40,156 nt of DNA from Planctomycetales bacterium (GCA_027452145.1 DAIDHB010000228.1:1-40156), one strand, 5' to 3'; counted from the first letter of the stretch, positions 1-8,176 are shown. The notes: generated by a model not told the origin, from the sequence alone. Made by a program: numbers and translations.

Positions 1-56
1 GGCCCACCCGCCCGATCGAGGGTGAGCGGCCGACCCAGAGGATGGAGCGAGTCCGG

Positions 57-1058
57 ATGGCGGACACAAGTAAGTCCGTGTACGTTGCGATCACGGCCAA
101 CCTGGTCGTGGCTGCCGCCAAGTTCGTCGCGTCGGCCTTCACCGGCAGCTCTTCGATGCTGGCCGAGGGAATCCACTCGCTCGTCGACACCGCCAACGGC
201 GGCCTCTTGCTGATCGGAAACCGCGCGCGACGGCGTGAGCCCGACGACGAGCACCCGTTCGGCTACGGCAAGGAGCTGTATTTCTGGGGCTTCGTCGTCG
301 CGATGCTCCTCTTCGCCCTGGGAGGCGGGTTCTCCATCTTCCAGGGCGTGTGGAGACTGCTCCATCCCGCGCCCCTCGAGTCGCCGGGCTGGAATTACGC
401 GGTGCTTCTGGTCACCCTGCTCTCCGACGGCTACTCCTGGATCGTGGCCTATGGCCAGTTGCGCGCCAGTCGCGGCGAGCCCACCATCCTGCGCGCCGCG
501 CGGGCGAGCAAGGATCCCTCGCTGTTCAGCATCTGGTTCGAGGATTCCGCCGATCTCGCCGGGGTCGGCCTCGCGCTGCTCGGCGTCGCCCTGTCGCAGG
601 CCCTGGCCAGCCCCTATCCCGACGCGATCGCCTCGCTCCTGATCGGCGTGACGATGGCCGCGACCGCCCTGCTGCTCGGCTACGAGACGCGCAAGCTCCT
701 GATCGGCGAGGGGGCCGATCTCAACATTGTCCGGGGGATCCGCGCGATCGTCGAGGCCGACGACTGCGTCGCCCACTGCGGGCCGCCCCTGACGATGCAC
801 CTGGGCCCGGAGGACGTGCTGGTGAACCTCGACGTGCAGTTCCGCGCCGGCCTGTCGGCCGACGGTATCTTCGAGGCGGTCGACCGGCTGGAGTCGAGCA
901 TCCGCGAGCGGTTCCCGGAGGTCCGACGGATCTTCATCGAGCCCGAGCGGCTGCGACTGCCGGACGGTCGGCCGTCCGAGACGCCCCGCGCCGCCGCCGG
1001 CCAGGCCAGAGCCGGCGCGTCGAACTGCCCCGAGGAGCGCGGGCCATCGGATTACTGA
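57..1058 (+). CDS. Cation diffusion facilitator (CDF) family metal transporter
   Basis: The product (333 aa) is predicted to be an inner-membrane proton-coupled exporter of divalent metal ions such as Zn, Fe or Mn. It shows the CDF pattern: an early helix with the HSLVD metal-site motif (H-x3-D, about residues 40-44), the HPFGYGK signature after it, several further hydrophobic helices, and a second acidic metal site in the WFEDSAD helix (D-x3-D type). A cytoplasmic C-terminal domain follows (about residues 225-305) and ends in a low-complexity Ala/Arg tail. ATG 57 is preferred because a GGA-rich stretch lies just upstream; an in-frame ATG at 42 would add five residues. The 3' end overlaps the convergent cytochrome gene by 7 bp. 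Family assignment is firm; the metal cannot be read from the sequence. Confidence 0.9.
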   Translation: MADTSKSVYVAITANLVVAAAKFVASAFTGSSSMLAEGIHSLVDTANGGLLLIGNRARRREPDDEHPFGYGKELYFWGFVVAMLLFALGGGFSIFQGVWRLLHPAPLESPGWNYAVLLVTLLSDGYSWIVAYGQLRASRGEPTILRAARASKDPSLFSIWFEDSADLAGVGLALLGVALSQALASPYPDAIASLLIGVTMAATALLLGYETRKLLIGEGADLNIVRGIRAIVEADDCVAHCGPPLTMHLGPEDVLVNLDVQFRAGLSADGIFEAVDRLESSIRERFPEVRRIFIEPERLRLPDGRPSETPRAAAGQARAGASNCPEERGPSDY

Positions 1059-2398
1059 CGCCCGGGAGCCTGGCGGGCGGACGCATCCGGCCGTCGCCGG
1101 ACGCGAATCCAGTGATCGGCGAACAGCACTCCCTGGCCGGCGTCCACGGGCGGCATGTGGCAGGCCACGCAGTCGCCCGTCGGCTCGACAGGGCAGGGGA
1201 GCCCGTGCGCGGAACGCGGACGATCATGAGCAGGAGCGGAAGTGGAAGTGGAAGCAGAAGCGGAACCGGCTTGCGGCGACCCCGCCTCGTGACACGACAC
1301 ACAGGTGGCATTGTAGGCCGGCCGATCCCTGGATGTCCGGTCGTGGGGATCGTGGCAGGTCACGCAACTGAAGCCGCCGCCGCTCTCGCGGTAGCAGCGA
1401 GACTGGAGGACGCCCACGGGCTGGAACCGGGCCAGGTGGGGATTCTCCGGATCGAGCGGGCCGACGCCCGGCTTGCCGGGATGGCGATGACACATGCCGC
1501 ACTGGCCAATCACCTGCTCGGCGGTGTAGCCGCGCCCGGGTCCAAACGGGAGCTTCAACGCGTCGGTCGGTGCATTCCTGGCGGCGGCCTCGACGTGCGC
1601 ACGCGCCGGCCCGTGACAGCGCTCGCAGGAGACATTCGGGATCAGGCGATCCTCGTCGATCCGCAGTCCCGGACCGGTGGAGACCTGGGTCGAATGGCAG
1701 GCGAAGCAGGACCAGGCGTCGGACGGCGGCGGGTAGCCGCCCAGCGGGGTCAACCCGGGCGGCCGGGGTACCGCGTCGTGGCCGGGCGACAGGCCGAACG
1801 ACCGGGTTCTGGCGTAGTAGGTCATCCGATGCTCGAGGATCCTCGGCGTCTCAGCGTTCTCGACGTTGACGAATGTCACCGCGTGCTGCCCCGATCCGAA
1901 GGCGTACTCGGCCACAAGCTCCTCGAGCTTCGAAGGCGTCCGGCGGCCGACGTAGAGCCGATCGTCGGCGAATCGGTACTCCCACGAGACCTCGGGCCGC
2001 TCGGGATCGGCGACCGTGGTGTGATCGACCTGCCGCGCGAGCTTCCTCCAGGCGGCCGAGCTGAGGGTGCGGGCATGCCCCGAGCGCCAGTGCAGCGCGG
2101 TCTCGGCCGGGTGGCAATCGCGGCACGCCTCTGGCCCGATGAACGGGTCGCCCGGATACCGGCCGCCGTCGGGAAACGGGCGCTCCATCGTCAGCAGCCG
2201 GACGACCCGGCCGTGCGTCGGGATCGACGGCTCCGGCCGGGTGGCGAACGTCGACCAGAGCGCGGCTCCGGTCAGCGCGGCAAGCGCCAGCGCGCCGGCC
2301 AGAATGACCCGGCGCGACGAGGCGAACGAACCGGCCCCGCCGACGCGACCCGTCGGCCCGGCACCAGGTTCTTCTCCGTCCGTCGTCGCAGCAGCCAT
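1052..2398 (-). CDS. Membrane-anchored heptaheme c-type cytochrome
   Basis: The product is 448 aa. After a short N-terminal tail comes one hydrophobic anchor or signal segment (about residues 29-46, RRVILAGALALAALTG), then a periplasmic part with seven CXXCH heme-binding motifs (CRDCH, CFACH, CERCH, CGMCH, CVTCH, CVSCH, CVACH). The order resembles the multiheme cytochromes annotated as cytochrome c554-like or multiheme c-type cytochrome in planctomycetes, which carry electrons in the periplasm. Between hemes 6 and 7 is a Ser/Ala/Thr linker encoded by a degenerate hexanucleotide repeat near 1235-1265. ATG 2398 was chosen because it leaves 11 bp to the upstream gene; an upstream extension to 2578 would run inside that gene. 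Electron donor and acceptor are unknown. Confidence 0.88.
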   Translation of the reverse strand: MAAATTDGEEPGAGPTGRVGGAGSFASSRRVILAGALALAALTGAALWSTFATRPEPSIPTHGRVVRLLTMERPFPDGGRYPGDPFIGPEACRDCHPAETALHWRSGHARTLSSAAWRKLARQVDHTTVADPERPEVSWEYRFADDRLYVGRRTPSKLEELVAEYAFGSGQHAVTFVNVENAETPRILEHRMTYYARTRSFGLSPGHDAVPRPPGLTPLGGYPPPSDAWSCFACHSTQVSTGPGLRIDEDRLIPNVSCERCHGPARAHVEAAARNAPTDALKLPFGPGRGYTAEQVIGQCGMCHRHPGKPGVGPLDPENPHLARFQPVGVLQSRCYRESGGGFSCVTCHDPHDRTSRDRPAYNATCVSCHEAGSPQAGSASASTSTSAPAHDRPRSAHGLPCPVEPTGDCVACHMPPVDAGQGVLFADHWIRVRRRPDASARQAPGRQ

Positions 2399-2409
2399 GA
2401 AGGGCAGCC

Positions 2410-3240
2410 TCAGGACGCGATCGCCGAGGGAATACGACGCGCGGGAGCCCGACGGACCGAGACGGCCAGCGGCAGGCGCTCGGCGCGCGACGAGGCGTAC
2501 TCGTACCCCGTCCCCCCGAACGGCGCACGCGCGAGATGAACGATCGACCGGCCGTCCAGGTCCTCGTCGCGCAGGCACATCGGCAGCGGGACCTGGATCA
2601 TGATCCCGTCCCCGCGCACGAAGTCCATCAAAAAAGGCACCGGGTCATCATCGTCGACCCGTCGATACAGCGACACGCCCGGATCCTGGTGCAAGAACCC
2701 TGCGCGATAAACCCGGCACTCCGCACCAGCGATGAGCCGGTCGTCCAGGTCATGGTCGGGGTTGCTGACCCACTCGATGGCGTCGACGAAATCGGGGAGC
2801 ATGCCGGCCGGCATGACGGCCAGCGCCCCGGCGACGATCGCCTTGAACGCCGGGGTCGACAGGGGCGTGTGCGGGTCATTTGCCAACCGGTCCCAGAAGC
2901 GCCGGAATTCCTGGTCGAGCGCGTCGAGCCAGTCGCCGCGGCACTCGCCGCAGACCTCCGCTGTCACCGGCGAGCGGCGGCCGGGAACGATCGGCCGTGG
3001 CTCGCCGAAATCCACCTGGCGCGGGGTCCGCTCGCAGAATCGGCAGCGGCGATTCGGCCCATCACCCAGGACGACGCGGCCGGCGTCCAGCGGATGCTCG
3101 GCGATCGACCGGTAATGGCCGAGAAATGTCAGCTCCGTCTCGGCGTCCAGCCAGTCGTTGGCGTCTCCGCCATGGGAATAACCCCGCCGCTCCCAGCGAT
3201 CGTACGCGGCGATCTGAATCTCGTGGAAACTCGGTCGCAT
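2410..3240 (-). CDS. Hypothetical protein with DUF2934-like N-terminus and paired CxxC motifs
   Basis: The 276-aa protein starts with a short helix-rich stretch (residues 5-36: AAYDRWERRGY, then DWLDAETEL) that resembles the DUF2934 pattern found at the N-terminus of many small bacterial proteins. Two CxxC pairs follow (C66/C69 and C97/C100), spaced like a zinc knuckle or treble clef. The rest is not recognised; it contains an acidic stretch (VDDDDP) and a basic C-terminus. ATG 3240 fits the domain start better than 3282. It lies 11 bp upstream of the cytochrome gene on the same strand and could be cotranscribed with it. No function can be assigned. Confidence 0.7.
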   Translation of the reverse strand: MRPSFHEIQIAAYDRWERRGYSHGGDANDWLDAETELTFLGHYRSIAEHPLDAGRVVLGDGPNRRCRFCERTPRQVDFGEPRPIVPGRRSPVTAEVCGECRGDWLDALDQEFRRFWDRLANDPHTPLSTPAFKAIVAGALAVMPAGMLPDFVDAIEWVSNPDHDLDDRLIAGAECRVYRAGFLHQDPGVSLYRRVDDDDPVPFLMDFVRGDGIMIQVPLPMCLRDEDLDGRSIVHLARAPFGGTGYEYASSRAERLPLAVSVRRAPARRIPSAIAS

Positions 3241-3652
3241 CAGTCCACCCCTTCGTCGTCCCTGAATCCTGTCGGGGCGCATTCACCCCGCGGGCTGGCT
3301 TGCCTGGTATTCTAACGCGGTCAGCCAATCCGGCATAGACAGGCCGGCGCACCGCCGGACGAGGACCAGGAAGCCCCGTCCCGGGCCGGAGCCCCGGGGC
3401 CGCACCGCCGGGAGCGTCGCCGGATCGCGCGCCCGGTCGTTGCGTAGCTCCCGGGCGAGATACGAACGCACACCGGTCCCGGCCGGCGGTCGCCGCGGAA
3501 ATCGATCCCCAACCAGAAAAACCGCCCCGGCTGCAAATCGCGGCTGACGACGAGGGATGGCGGCTGACCTCGTCGGTCGGGCTTGTGGGCCGGGACCGGG
3601 TCGACCACGATGGCTCTCAAGACGAGGGGCAGTCAGGTAAGGGAGCAACCCC
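3241..3652. other. 412-bp intergenic region, possible degraded ORF
   Basis: No intact gene is supported here. On the minus strand two overlapping reading frames (3321-3620 and the frame ending at 3283) look partly protein-like. Joined by a frameshift near 3470 they would make a small hypothetical protein, so this may be a decayed gene. The region also has to hold the divergent promoters of the genes at 3240 and 3653; no clear -35/-10 pair was found. Confidence 0.3.
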
Positions 3653-4267
3653 ATGGCGACGATCGCACCGACTCGACGAAAGAGTGCAACCCCGCCCCCC
3701 TCCAGCGCGCTGCCTCTCCACCGGATCACCGTCGACGAGTATGAGCGGATCATCGCGTCGGGTGCGCTCGAGGACCCCAGCCGGGTCGAGCTCATCGACG
3801 GCTACATGGTGGACAAGATGGCCAAGAACCCGGAACACAGCTTCTCCGCGACGGCGACCCATCAGGCGTTCGCGGAACGGCTCCCCGCCGGATGGTTGGC
3901 CCGGAAAGAAGAGCCGGTGCGGATCCCCGCGTACAACGAGCCGGAGCCGGACATCGCCGTCGTCCGTGGCAGGAACGCCGACTACTGACACCGGGTCCCT
4001 GAACCTGGCGACGTGGCGCTTCTGGCAGAGGTCTCCGACTCGACTCTGACCCAGGACCGTGGCGTGAATCTCGCGGCCTACGCGAAGGACGGCATCCCCG
4101 TCTACTGGATCGTCAACCTGATCGACCGCCAGGTCGAGGTCTATACCCGGCCGCTGAAGGCGGGCCGCTACCGATCGCGCAGGGACTACAGGCCCGGCCA
4201 GCACATCCCGGTCGTCATCGATGGCCAGCGGCTCCCGCCGATCGCCGTCGACGACATCCTGCCCTGA
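3653..4267 (+). pseudogene. Uma2-family (DUF820) nuclease-fold gene interrupted by an in-frame TGA
   Basis: Uma2 proteins have a PD-(D/E)xK nuclease fold and are strongly expanded in planctomycetes and cyanobacteria; their role is not settled. Read through, the gene would give 204 residues, the usual family length, with the landmarks in order: ITVDEYERI, RVELIDGYMVD, the EPEPDIAVVRG strand, the LLAEVSDSTL strand, the AAYAKDGIPVYWIV helix and strand, and a C-terminal beta strand. Residue 112 is a TGA (3986-3988) between GRNADY and HRVPEPGDVALLAEV. Both sides are in the same frame, so this is a nonsense change (for example CGA to TGA) and not a frameshift. It splits the catalytic core, so the truncated product should be inactive unless the stop is read through or is an assembly error. 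Confidence 0.85.
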
Positions 4268-4353
4268 CGAACGCCCCGACCCGGCCCATGCCCTTATCGT
4301 CCCGGCCACACGCTTCTCTACCGGACATTTCCTTTGGTTCAGACAATGGAAAA

Positions 4354-4653
4354 ATGTCCGGTCGCCGAGTAGACTGTGAACAGCGGCGAGGGCCCATACC
4401 GAAGGTCGCGTGTTTCAAGATTCCGGGCCTGTCGTGCTGGTTCTGGTCGAACGACCACGACCCGCCGCACTTCCACGCGAAAAGGGAGGGAGAGTGGGAG
4501 ATTCGGGTCAAGTTTACCGAGGCCGAAAGCCAGATGTTTGAGACGGTCTGGGGCGATGAACCGAGCGGCAAGTTTCTTCGGAAACTCAGGAAGGCCGTGA
4601 GGGACAATCGCGACGATCTGCTGGCCGAGTGGGAGGCGAACGTAAATCGATGA
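4354..4653 (+). CDS. DUF4160 family protein
   Basis: The product (99 aa from this start) carries the DUF4160 core: a strand ending in CWFWSNDHDPPHFHA, then GEWEIRVKF and a helical C-terminus (LRKLRKAVRDNRDDLLAEWE). DUF4160 genes are usually followed by DUF2442 genes, and the pair has been suggested as toxin-antitoxin-like; here the next gene is indeed DUF2442. The start is uncertain. ATG 4288 would add 22 residues with no family similarity, and ATG 4354 has a purine-rich but weak ribosome site. The stop overlaps the next start as ATGA (4650-4653), which indicates translational coupling. Confidence 0.8.
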   Translation: MSGRRVDCEQRRGPIPKVACFKIPGLSCWFWSNDHDPPHFHAKREGEWEIRVKFTEAESQMFETVWGDEPSGKFLRKLRKAVRDNRDDLLAEWEANVNR

Positions 4654-5552
4654 GCACCAGCACTCCTACTCGGCGCAGGGTGGAGTTCTACGCCGCTTCG
4701 CCCCGGCTCGCCCGCGCCTACCGGGCCGCCGCCCGGCAGAACAGGAGCCTGGCCCGCTTCGCGGAGATGCACGAACTCGGACACGCCACCGCCGCCCAAA
4801 AGATTGCCAGGCACGGCGACAAGGTCGAGATGGTCGTGCTTTCGCACGTCGACGAGGACCGCCTCATGCTGACGGACGAGCGGGCGGAGCCGGTGGTCTC
4901 GGGGGCGTTCCACATCCTCTTCACCGAGCCCGCCACGCACCCGGACCAGGTCGCTCAGTGGATGAGGACGACGAAGATCCGGTCGGAGAACCGCCTCCAC
5001 GTCGTCCGGGTCGAGAACCTCGAGTCCCCGCAGGTCTCTCAGCTCCTCGGACGAATCTGCTTCGCCCTTGGCCGGAAAGGCACCCCTGGCAACATCATCG
5101 ACGCCTACCTCGCCGGCGATTCGCTGTACGTGCGAGGCCCTGGGCACCGGATGCTGCACGTCCCGGTGAACTCCATCCGCGCCCTGGGCGGCCAGCCTCG
5201 GTCCGTGCTCCGAAACTTCCAGATTGACCCCGACGGCTCGTTCGTCCACTGGCCCGACCTCGACGTCCACCTGGGATGGAACCAGTTCCTCCAGGCCGTC
5301 GATCCGGAAGAACTTCGGAAGGCGCAGCAGCGATCTGAGGGGTATAACAAGCGGTACGGGGCTGCGATCCGGAAGCTCCGCGAGGAGGCGAGGTTGTCGC
5401 AGTCGATGATCGAGGGACTCACCGAGCGGCAACTCCGCCGCATCGAGCAGGGCGAGTCTCGAGCGACGAGGGCGGCGCTCGGCACCCTGGCGAAGGCCCA
5501 CGGCCTTGCTGTGAATGACTACATGGACAGGCTGTCGAAGGCCATGAAGTGA
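4650..5552 (+). CDS. DUF2442/helix-turn-helix protein with a long unassigned N-terminal domain
   Basis: The product is 300 aa. Residues about 175-235 (LHVPVNSIRALGG to GWNQFLQAVDP) match the DUF2442 domain. Residues about 246-300 (AAIRKLREEARLSQ, GLTERQLRRIEQGES) are an XRE-like helix-turn-helix. The first ~170 residues are a further domain that I do not recognise; it contains HELGHATAAQKIARHG and an acidic VDEDRLMLTDERAE strand. DUF2442 partners of DUF4160 are normally under 100 residues, so this is an enlarged version. ATG 4650 overlaps the upstream stop, with GGGAGG 13 nt upstream. The HTH suggests operon autoregulation or an antitoxin-like role; this is inference from context. Confidence 0.75.
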   Translation: MSTSTPTRRRVEFYAASPRLARAYRAAARQNRSLARFAEMHELGHATAAQKIARHGDKVEMVVLSHVDEDRLMLTDERAEPVVSGAFHILFTEPATHPDQVAQWMRTTKIRSENRLHVVRVENLESPQVSQLLGRICFALGRKGTPGNIIDAYLAGDSLYVRGPGHRMLHVPVNSIRALGGQPRSVLRNFQIDPDGSFVHWPDLDVHLGWNQFLQAVDPEELRKAQQRSEGYNKRYGAAIRKLREEARLSQSMIEGLTERQLRRIEQGESRATRAALGTLAKAHGLAVNDYMDRLSKAMK

Positions 5553-5604
5553 TCCGGCCGACCAGGCGGGCGGTGACAGTCGACTTATCTGGAGCGGGGC
5601 TCCC

Positions 5605-6279
5605 ATGCTATTGCCGCCACCCGGCGAACTCTACCCGCGGGCCCCTGCCATGCCGCCCGCTGTGCCCGAAACAGTCGAGGACTTGCTCGGGCGCTTCGAG
5701 CGCATCCTTCGGGATCGTGCACCTGAAGTGTTCGCGTCCATGCAGCGCGGGCTCACCGACGCCCGGATCGATGCGCTTCAGTCGAAGCACAAATTCGTGC
5801 TTCCGCAGGATTTGCGGGCGCTCTACCGCTGGCGGAACGGCAGCACTCGCGATAGCCGCCTCGCCGTGTTCGCCGACCACCGATTCGTGGCACTCGATGA
5901 GGCATTGAGAACGCGCGACGCCCTGCGCGGGCAGCTCAGGGCCGCCACGCGGGTCCAACGATTGTTTTACGCGCCATATGTCGGACATCGCGATCAGTGG
6001 CTCGGTCTGATCGTCGATGTCGCGGGTGACGGCTACTTCTTCGATCCCGGCCGGTCCGAGGACGAGGGGTCCTTCTTCTTCTGCTTCGCCGAGGACGGCA
6101 GCTACTGGTTCTTCCCGACCTTCCGCAACTTCCTCGCCGCCACGATCGCGCGACACGATTCGGGGGTGTTCCGATTCGCGAGCCATGGTGCCGAGACCGT
6201 CGACCACGTCCGAGCCCACAAGCTCTGGCACAGGTATGGCGTAGACGGACGGGACGGAAAACGAAGAAGGAGAGAGTAG
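5605..6279 (+). CDS. SMI1/KNR4 (SUKH-superfamily) protein
   Basis: The 224-aa product has the SUKH outline. An N-terminal helix (TVEDLLGRFERILR) is followed by the characteristic helix and strand ALQSKHKFVLPQDLRALYRWRNG, then aromatic-rich beta strands (YAPYVGHRDQWLGLIVDV, YFFDPGRSEDEGSFFFCF, YWFFPTFRNFLAATI). Many SUKH proteins act as immunity proteins against contact-dependent toxins, while others have housekeeping roles. No toxin gene is seen next to it, so an orphan immunity gene is one option only. ATG 5605 follows GGAGCGGGG at a good distance; ATG 5650 is a possible internal start. Confidence 0.8.
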   Translation: MLLPPPGELYPRAPAMPPAVPETVEDLLGRFERILRDRAPEVFASMQRGLTDARIDALQSKHKFVLPQDLRALYRWRNGSTRDSRLAVFADHRFVALDEALRTRDALRGQLRAATRVQRLFYAPYVGHRDQWLGLIVDVAGDGYFFDPGRSEDEGSFFFCFAEDGSYWFFPTFRNFLAATIARHDSGVFRFASHGAETVDHVRAHKLWHRYGVDGRDGKRRRRE

Positions 6280-6369
6280 GAAAAACCAGCCGCGTCCCGG
6301 AATCGGGTCCCGGGCGGGTCGGTCCGGTCCGGCGGGGTCGCGGCGGGCGGACGGGGCCGCCGGCATCCT

Positions 6370-6508
6370 CAAGTAGGACAGGCTTTCCAGCCTGTCACCG
6401 CAGGAGTAGGACAGGCTTTCCAATCCCAAAAGGGACAGGCATTTTTCCGTTACACCTCGCTGCCATGGCCGCCAGAGTTCATCGGTGATGAAAGAATGCC
6501 TGCCCTCT
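6370..6508. repeat. Intergenic hairpin repeats of the GTAGG..CAGGC type
   Basis: Two hairpin-forming units lie here. GACAGGCTTTCCAGCCTGTC (6377-6396 region) is a near-perfect palindrome, partly repeated about 30 bp later. The AGGGACAGGCATTTTTC arm near 6431 pairs with the sequence at 6491-6508 (AAAGAATGCCTGCCCTCT). The left part begins CTCAAGTAGG, like the 106-bp element at 7991 and 17470, so these may be relatives. Such palindromes are probably dispersed REP-like elements; they could also end transcription of the SUKH gene. Confidence 0.6.
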
Positions 6509-6537
6509 CGGCTTTCTCGGCTTTCCCTAGCAGGCCG

Positions 6538-7419
6538 TTCCGGCTGCTGGGGATCGAACGGATGCCACGGGCGATGTAAAATCATCGTGACCGTCCACCT
6601 GTTCGCATGCGGAGCCCAGAGTCATGCCGATCCACGATTGGACCCGGGTTGATGCCGGCCTGTTCCACGCCTTTCACCACGACTGGATCACCTCGCTGGC
6701 GGCCGCGCTGAACGCCGGCGCCCTGCCGGCGGACTACTACGCCCTTCCCGAGCAATCGATCCGGGAGCCCGTTCCGGATATTCTGACGCTGCACCTCCCG
6801 CCGGGCGGCGATCGGCGGGCGTCGCATGCGGCCGCCGGGTTCGCCGTCGCGACCGCGCCGCCGCAGGCTCGCGTGGTGCGGAGGGCCGAGGAACAGGTCT
6901 ACGCCCGGAAGGCCGACCACGTCGCGGTGCGGCACAGGCACGGCCAGATCGTTGCCGTGATCGAGATCGTCTCGCCGGGCAACAAGGCCAGCGCCCATGC
7001 GTTACGGACGTTCGTCGAGAAGGCGGCGAGTTACCTGTCGGACGAGGTCCATCTGCTGGTCGTCGACCTCTTCCCGCCGACCCGGCGCGATCCCCAGGGC
7101 ATCCACAAGGCCATCTGGGACGAGTTCATCGAGGAGGATTTCGAGTTGCCCGCCGACCGGCCGCTGACCGTCGCCTCCTACGACGCAGGCCCACCGCCAG
7201 TGGCGTACGTCGAGTCCGTCCGGGTCGGCGATACCTTGCCGCCATTGCCGATCTTCCTCAAGCCGGGCTTCTACGTCCCGGCTCCGCTCGAGGAATCATA
7301 CCAGAGGACCTGGAACGATTTCTTCCCGGCCCCGCTGAAGGGGCTGCTTGAGGAACAGGGGTCAGCCCCGCGCCAGGGCTGAGATCGACGAACTCCGTGT
7401 CCTGATCGGCTCGCTGGGG
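6538..7419 (+). repeat. DUF4058 cassette, copy 1 (882 bp)
   Basis: This block is a near-identical copy of 10217-11098, with the same length and orientation. It covers about 85 bp of upstream DNA, the complete DUF4058 gene and about 37 bp downstream. The upstream part conserved in both copies includes a possible -10 box (TAAAAT 6577-6582 here, TAGAAT in copy 2) and the leader GTCCACCTGTTCGCATGCGG, so both genes keep the same control region. Confidence 0.85.
6624..7382 (+). CDS. DUF4058 family protein, copy 1
   Basis: The product is 252 aa with the typical N-terminus MPIHDWTRVDAGLFHAFHHDW. It has the strand pair HVAVRHRHGQIVAVIEIVSPGNK (charged E-x-V-SPGNK motif, about residues 106-128) and the LLVVDLFPPTRRDPQGIHKAIW segment. 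The IEIVSPxNK motif resembles the core of PD-(D/E)xK nuclease-like proteins, but no activity is established. The family is expanded in planctomycetes and cyanobacteria. It differs from copy 2 at only about ten residues. Start and leader are conserved between the two copies, which fixes ATG 6624. Confidence 0.88.
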   Translation: MPIHDWTRVDAGLFHAFHHDWITSLAAALNAGALPADYYALPEQSIREPVPDILTLHLPPGGDRRASHAAAGFAVATAPPQARVVRRAEEQVYARKADHVAVRHRHGQIVAVIEIVSPGNKASAHALRTFVEKAASYLSDEVHLLVVDLFPPTRRDPQGIHKAIWDEFIEEDFELPADRPLTVASYDAGPPPVAYVESVRVGDTLPPLPIFLKPGFYVPAPLEESYQRTWNDFFPAPLKGLLEEQGSAPRQG

Positions 7420-7524
7420 TAGATAAGGGTCATCACGAATACTGGCGATCGCACCCAATACTCGTTGTGTGCCTTTTGTTCGTCCCGCGCCATCAGGCCG
7501 ACCACGGCGGAGAGGAACCGCACG

Positions 7525-8022
7525 ATGACCCTCAAATTGCGGCTCTGTAGCGAGGATCCCGACGTCTTTGAAGAGGCTTTGGGCGAGCTTCGCGCTCTGC
7601 CCGTCGTGGAGGCGCTGGGAATCGTAGAGGAGATGGCGATCCGGCCGGACGAAGCTTCCCGCTGGAGCGCCCTCGACGGCATGGCAGTGATATCGCCCGA
7701 GAAGGCAAGGAACCTGGCCATCAAGTTCCTTGCCGATGATGATCCGACCATCCGAACCCACGCGACCTATCATTTCCTCGCAACGGGTGATGGCGGCGCA
7801 ATTCCGCAAGTCTCCGATCTCCTCCTGAAGGATCCAGACGAGATCGTGAGGGCGATGGCCGCCACTTATCTTGGCGCCTTCGGCGACGAATCCGTACTGC
7901 CTGCCTTGATGACGGCCGTTGAACACGACATGGGAGGGGACCACCAGGGGAAGGCAATCAGCGGAATTGCGCGCGAGTCCATTGAGCAAATTATTACCCC
8001 GGCAGGAAAGATCCTCAAGTAG
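7525..8022 (+). CDS. HEAT-repeat protein
   Basis: The product (165 aa) consists of paired helices typical of HEAT repeats: ARNLAIKFLADDDPTIRTHATYHFLATG, IPQVSDLLLKDPDEIVRAMAATYLGAFG and ESVLPALMTAVEHD. Such proteins mainly act as protein-binding scaffolds; the partner is unknown. ATG 7525 follows GGAGAGG at 7509-7515; an earlier ATG at 7465 lacks a good site. The last ten codons (IITPAGKILK and the TAG stop) lie inside the 106-bp repeat element at 7991, so the native C-terminus was probably replaced when the element inserted. GC content at third positions is lower than in neighbouring genes, in line with transfer. Confidence 0.75.
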   Translation: MTLKLRLCSEDPDVFEEALGELRALPVVEALGIVEEMAIRPDEASRWSALDGMAVISPEKARNLAIKFLADDDPTIRTHATYHFLATGDGGAIPQVSDLLLKDPDEIVRAMAATYLGAFGDESVLPALMTAVEHDMGGDHQGKAISGIARESIEQIITPAGKILK

Positions 8023-8096
8023 GTCGGGCATTCCTGCCCGACGTTCAGGCCCCGTCAGGCAAGAATGCCCGACCTACTTTCACGCCGGCGTAATAA
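7991..8096. repeat. 106-bp palindromic element, copy 1
   Basis: The element starts TTATTA and ends TAATAA. Its termini are imperfect inverted repeats containing GCCGGC/CCGGC and GTAGGTCGGGC. Internally it has two hairpins (GTCGGGCATTCCTGCCCGAC at 8023-8042, and GTCAGGCAAGAATGCCCGAC further on). A second copy of exactly the same length is at 17470-17575. It has no coding capacity, so it fits a MITE or REPIN-type element that would move by an enzyme encoded elsewhere. No clear target duplication is visible. Confidence 0.75.
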
Positions 8097-8122
8097 GTCG
8101 CGACCTTCGATCACCGGGGCCT

Positions 8123-8176
8123 GAGCAAACCAGCTCTCATGGGCGGCGACCGAGCACGCGGCGGCTTTTCCCAATT
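8123..8176 (+). repeat. Displaced tail repeat of the DUF4058 cassette
   Basis: The sequence GCTCTCATGGGCGGCGA and the following GCGGC-GCTTTTCCCA match 11095-11148, which directly follows DUF4058 copy 2. In copy 1 this tail is separated from the cassette by about 700 bp holding the HEAT gene and the 106-bp element. A minus-strand ORF runs across it (8055-8312) and could be a small gene, but evidence is weak. Confidence 0.6.

Noticed and set aside
14..41. Possible end of an upstream gene
   Set aside because: Too short to judge; no stop or frame supports a particular gene.
350..2539. 729-aa plus-strand ORF across the transporter and cytochrome genes
   Set aside because: It is a frame shadow: the Arg/Gly/Pro-rich product has no domain and runs antisense to a protein with seven CXXCH motifs.
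3321..3620. Minus-strand ORF that could be a small gene
   Set aside because: Only half of it looks protein-like and no start site or homologue is recognisable, so it is kept only as a possible remnant.
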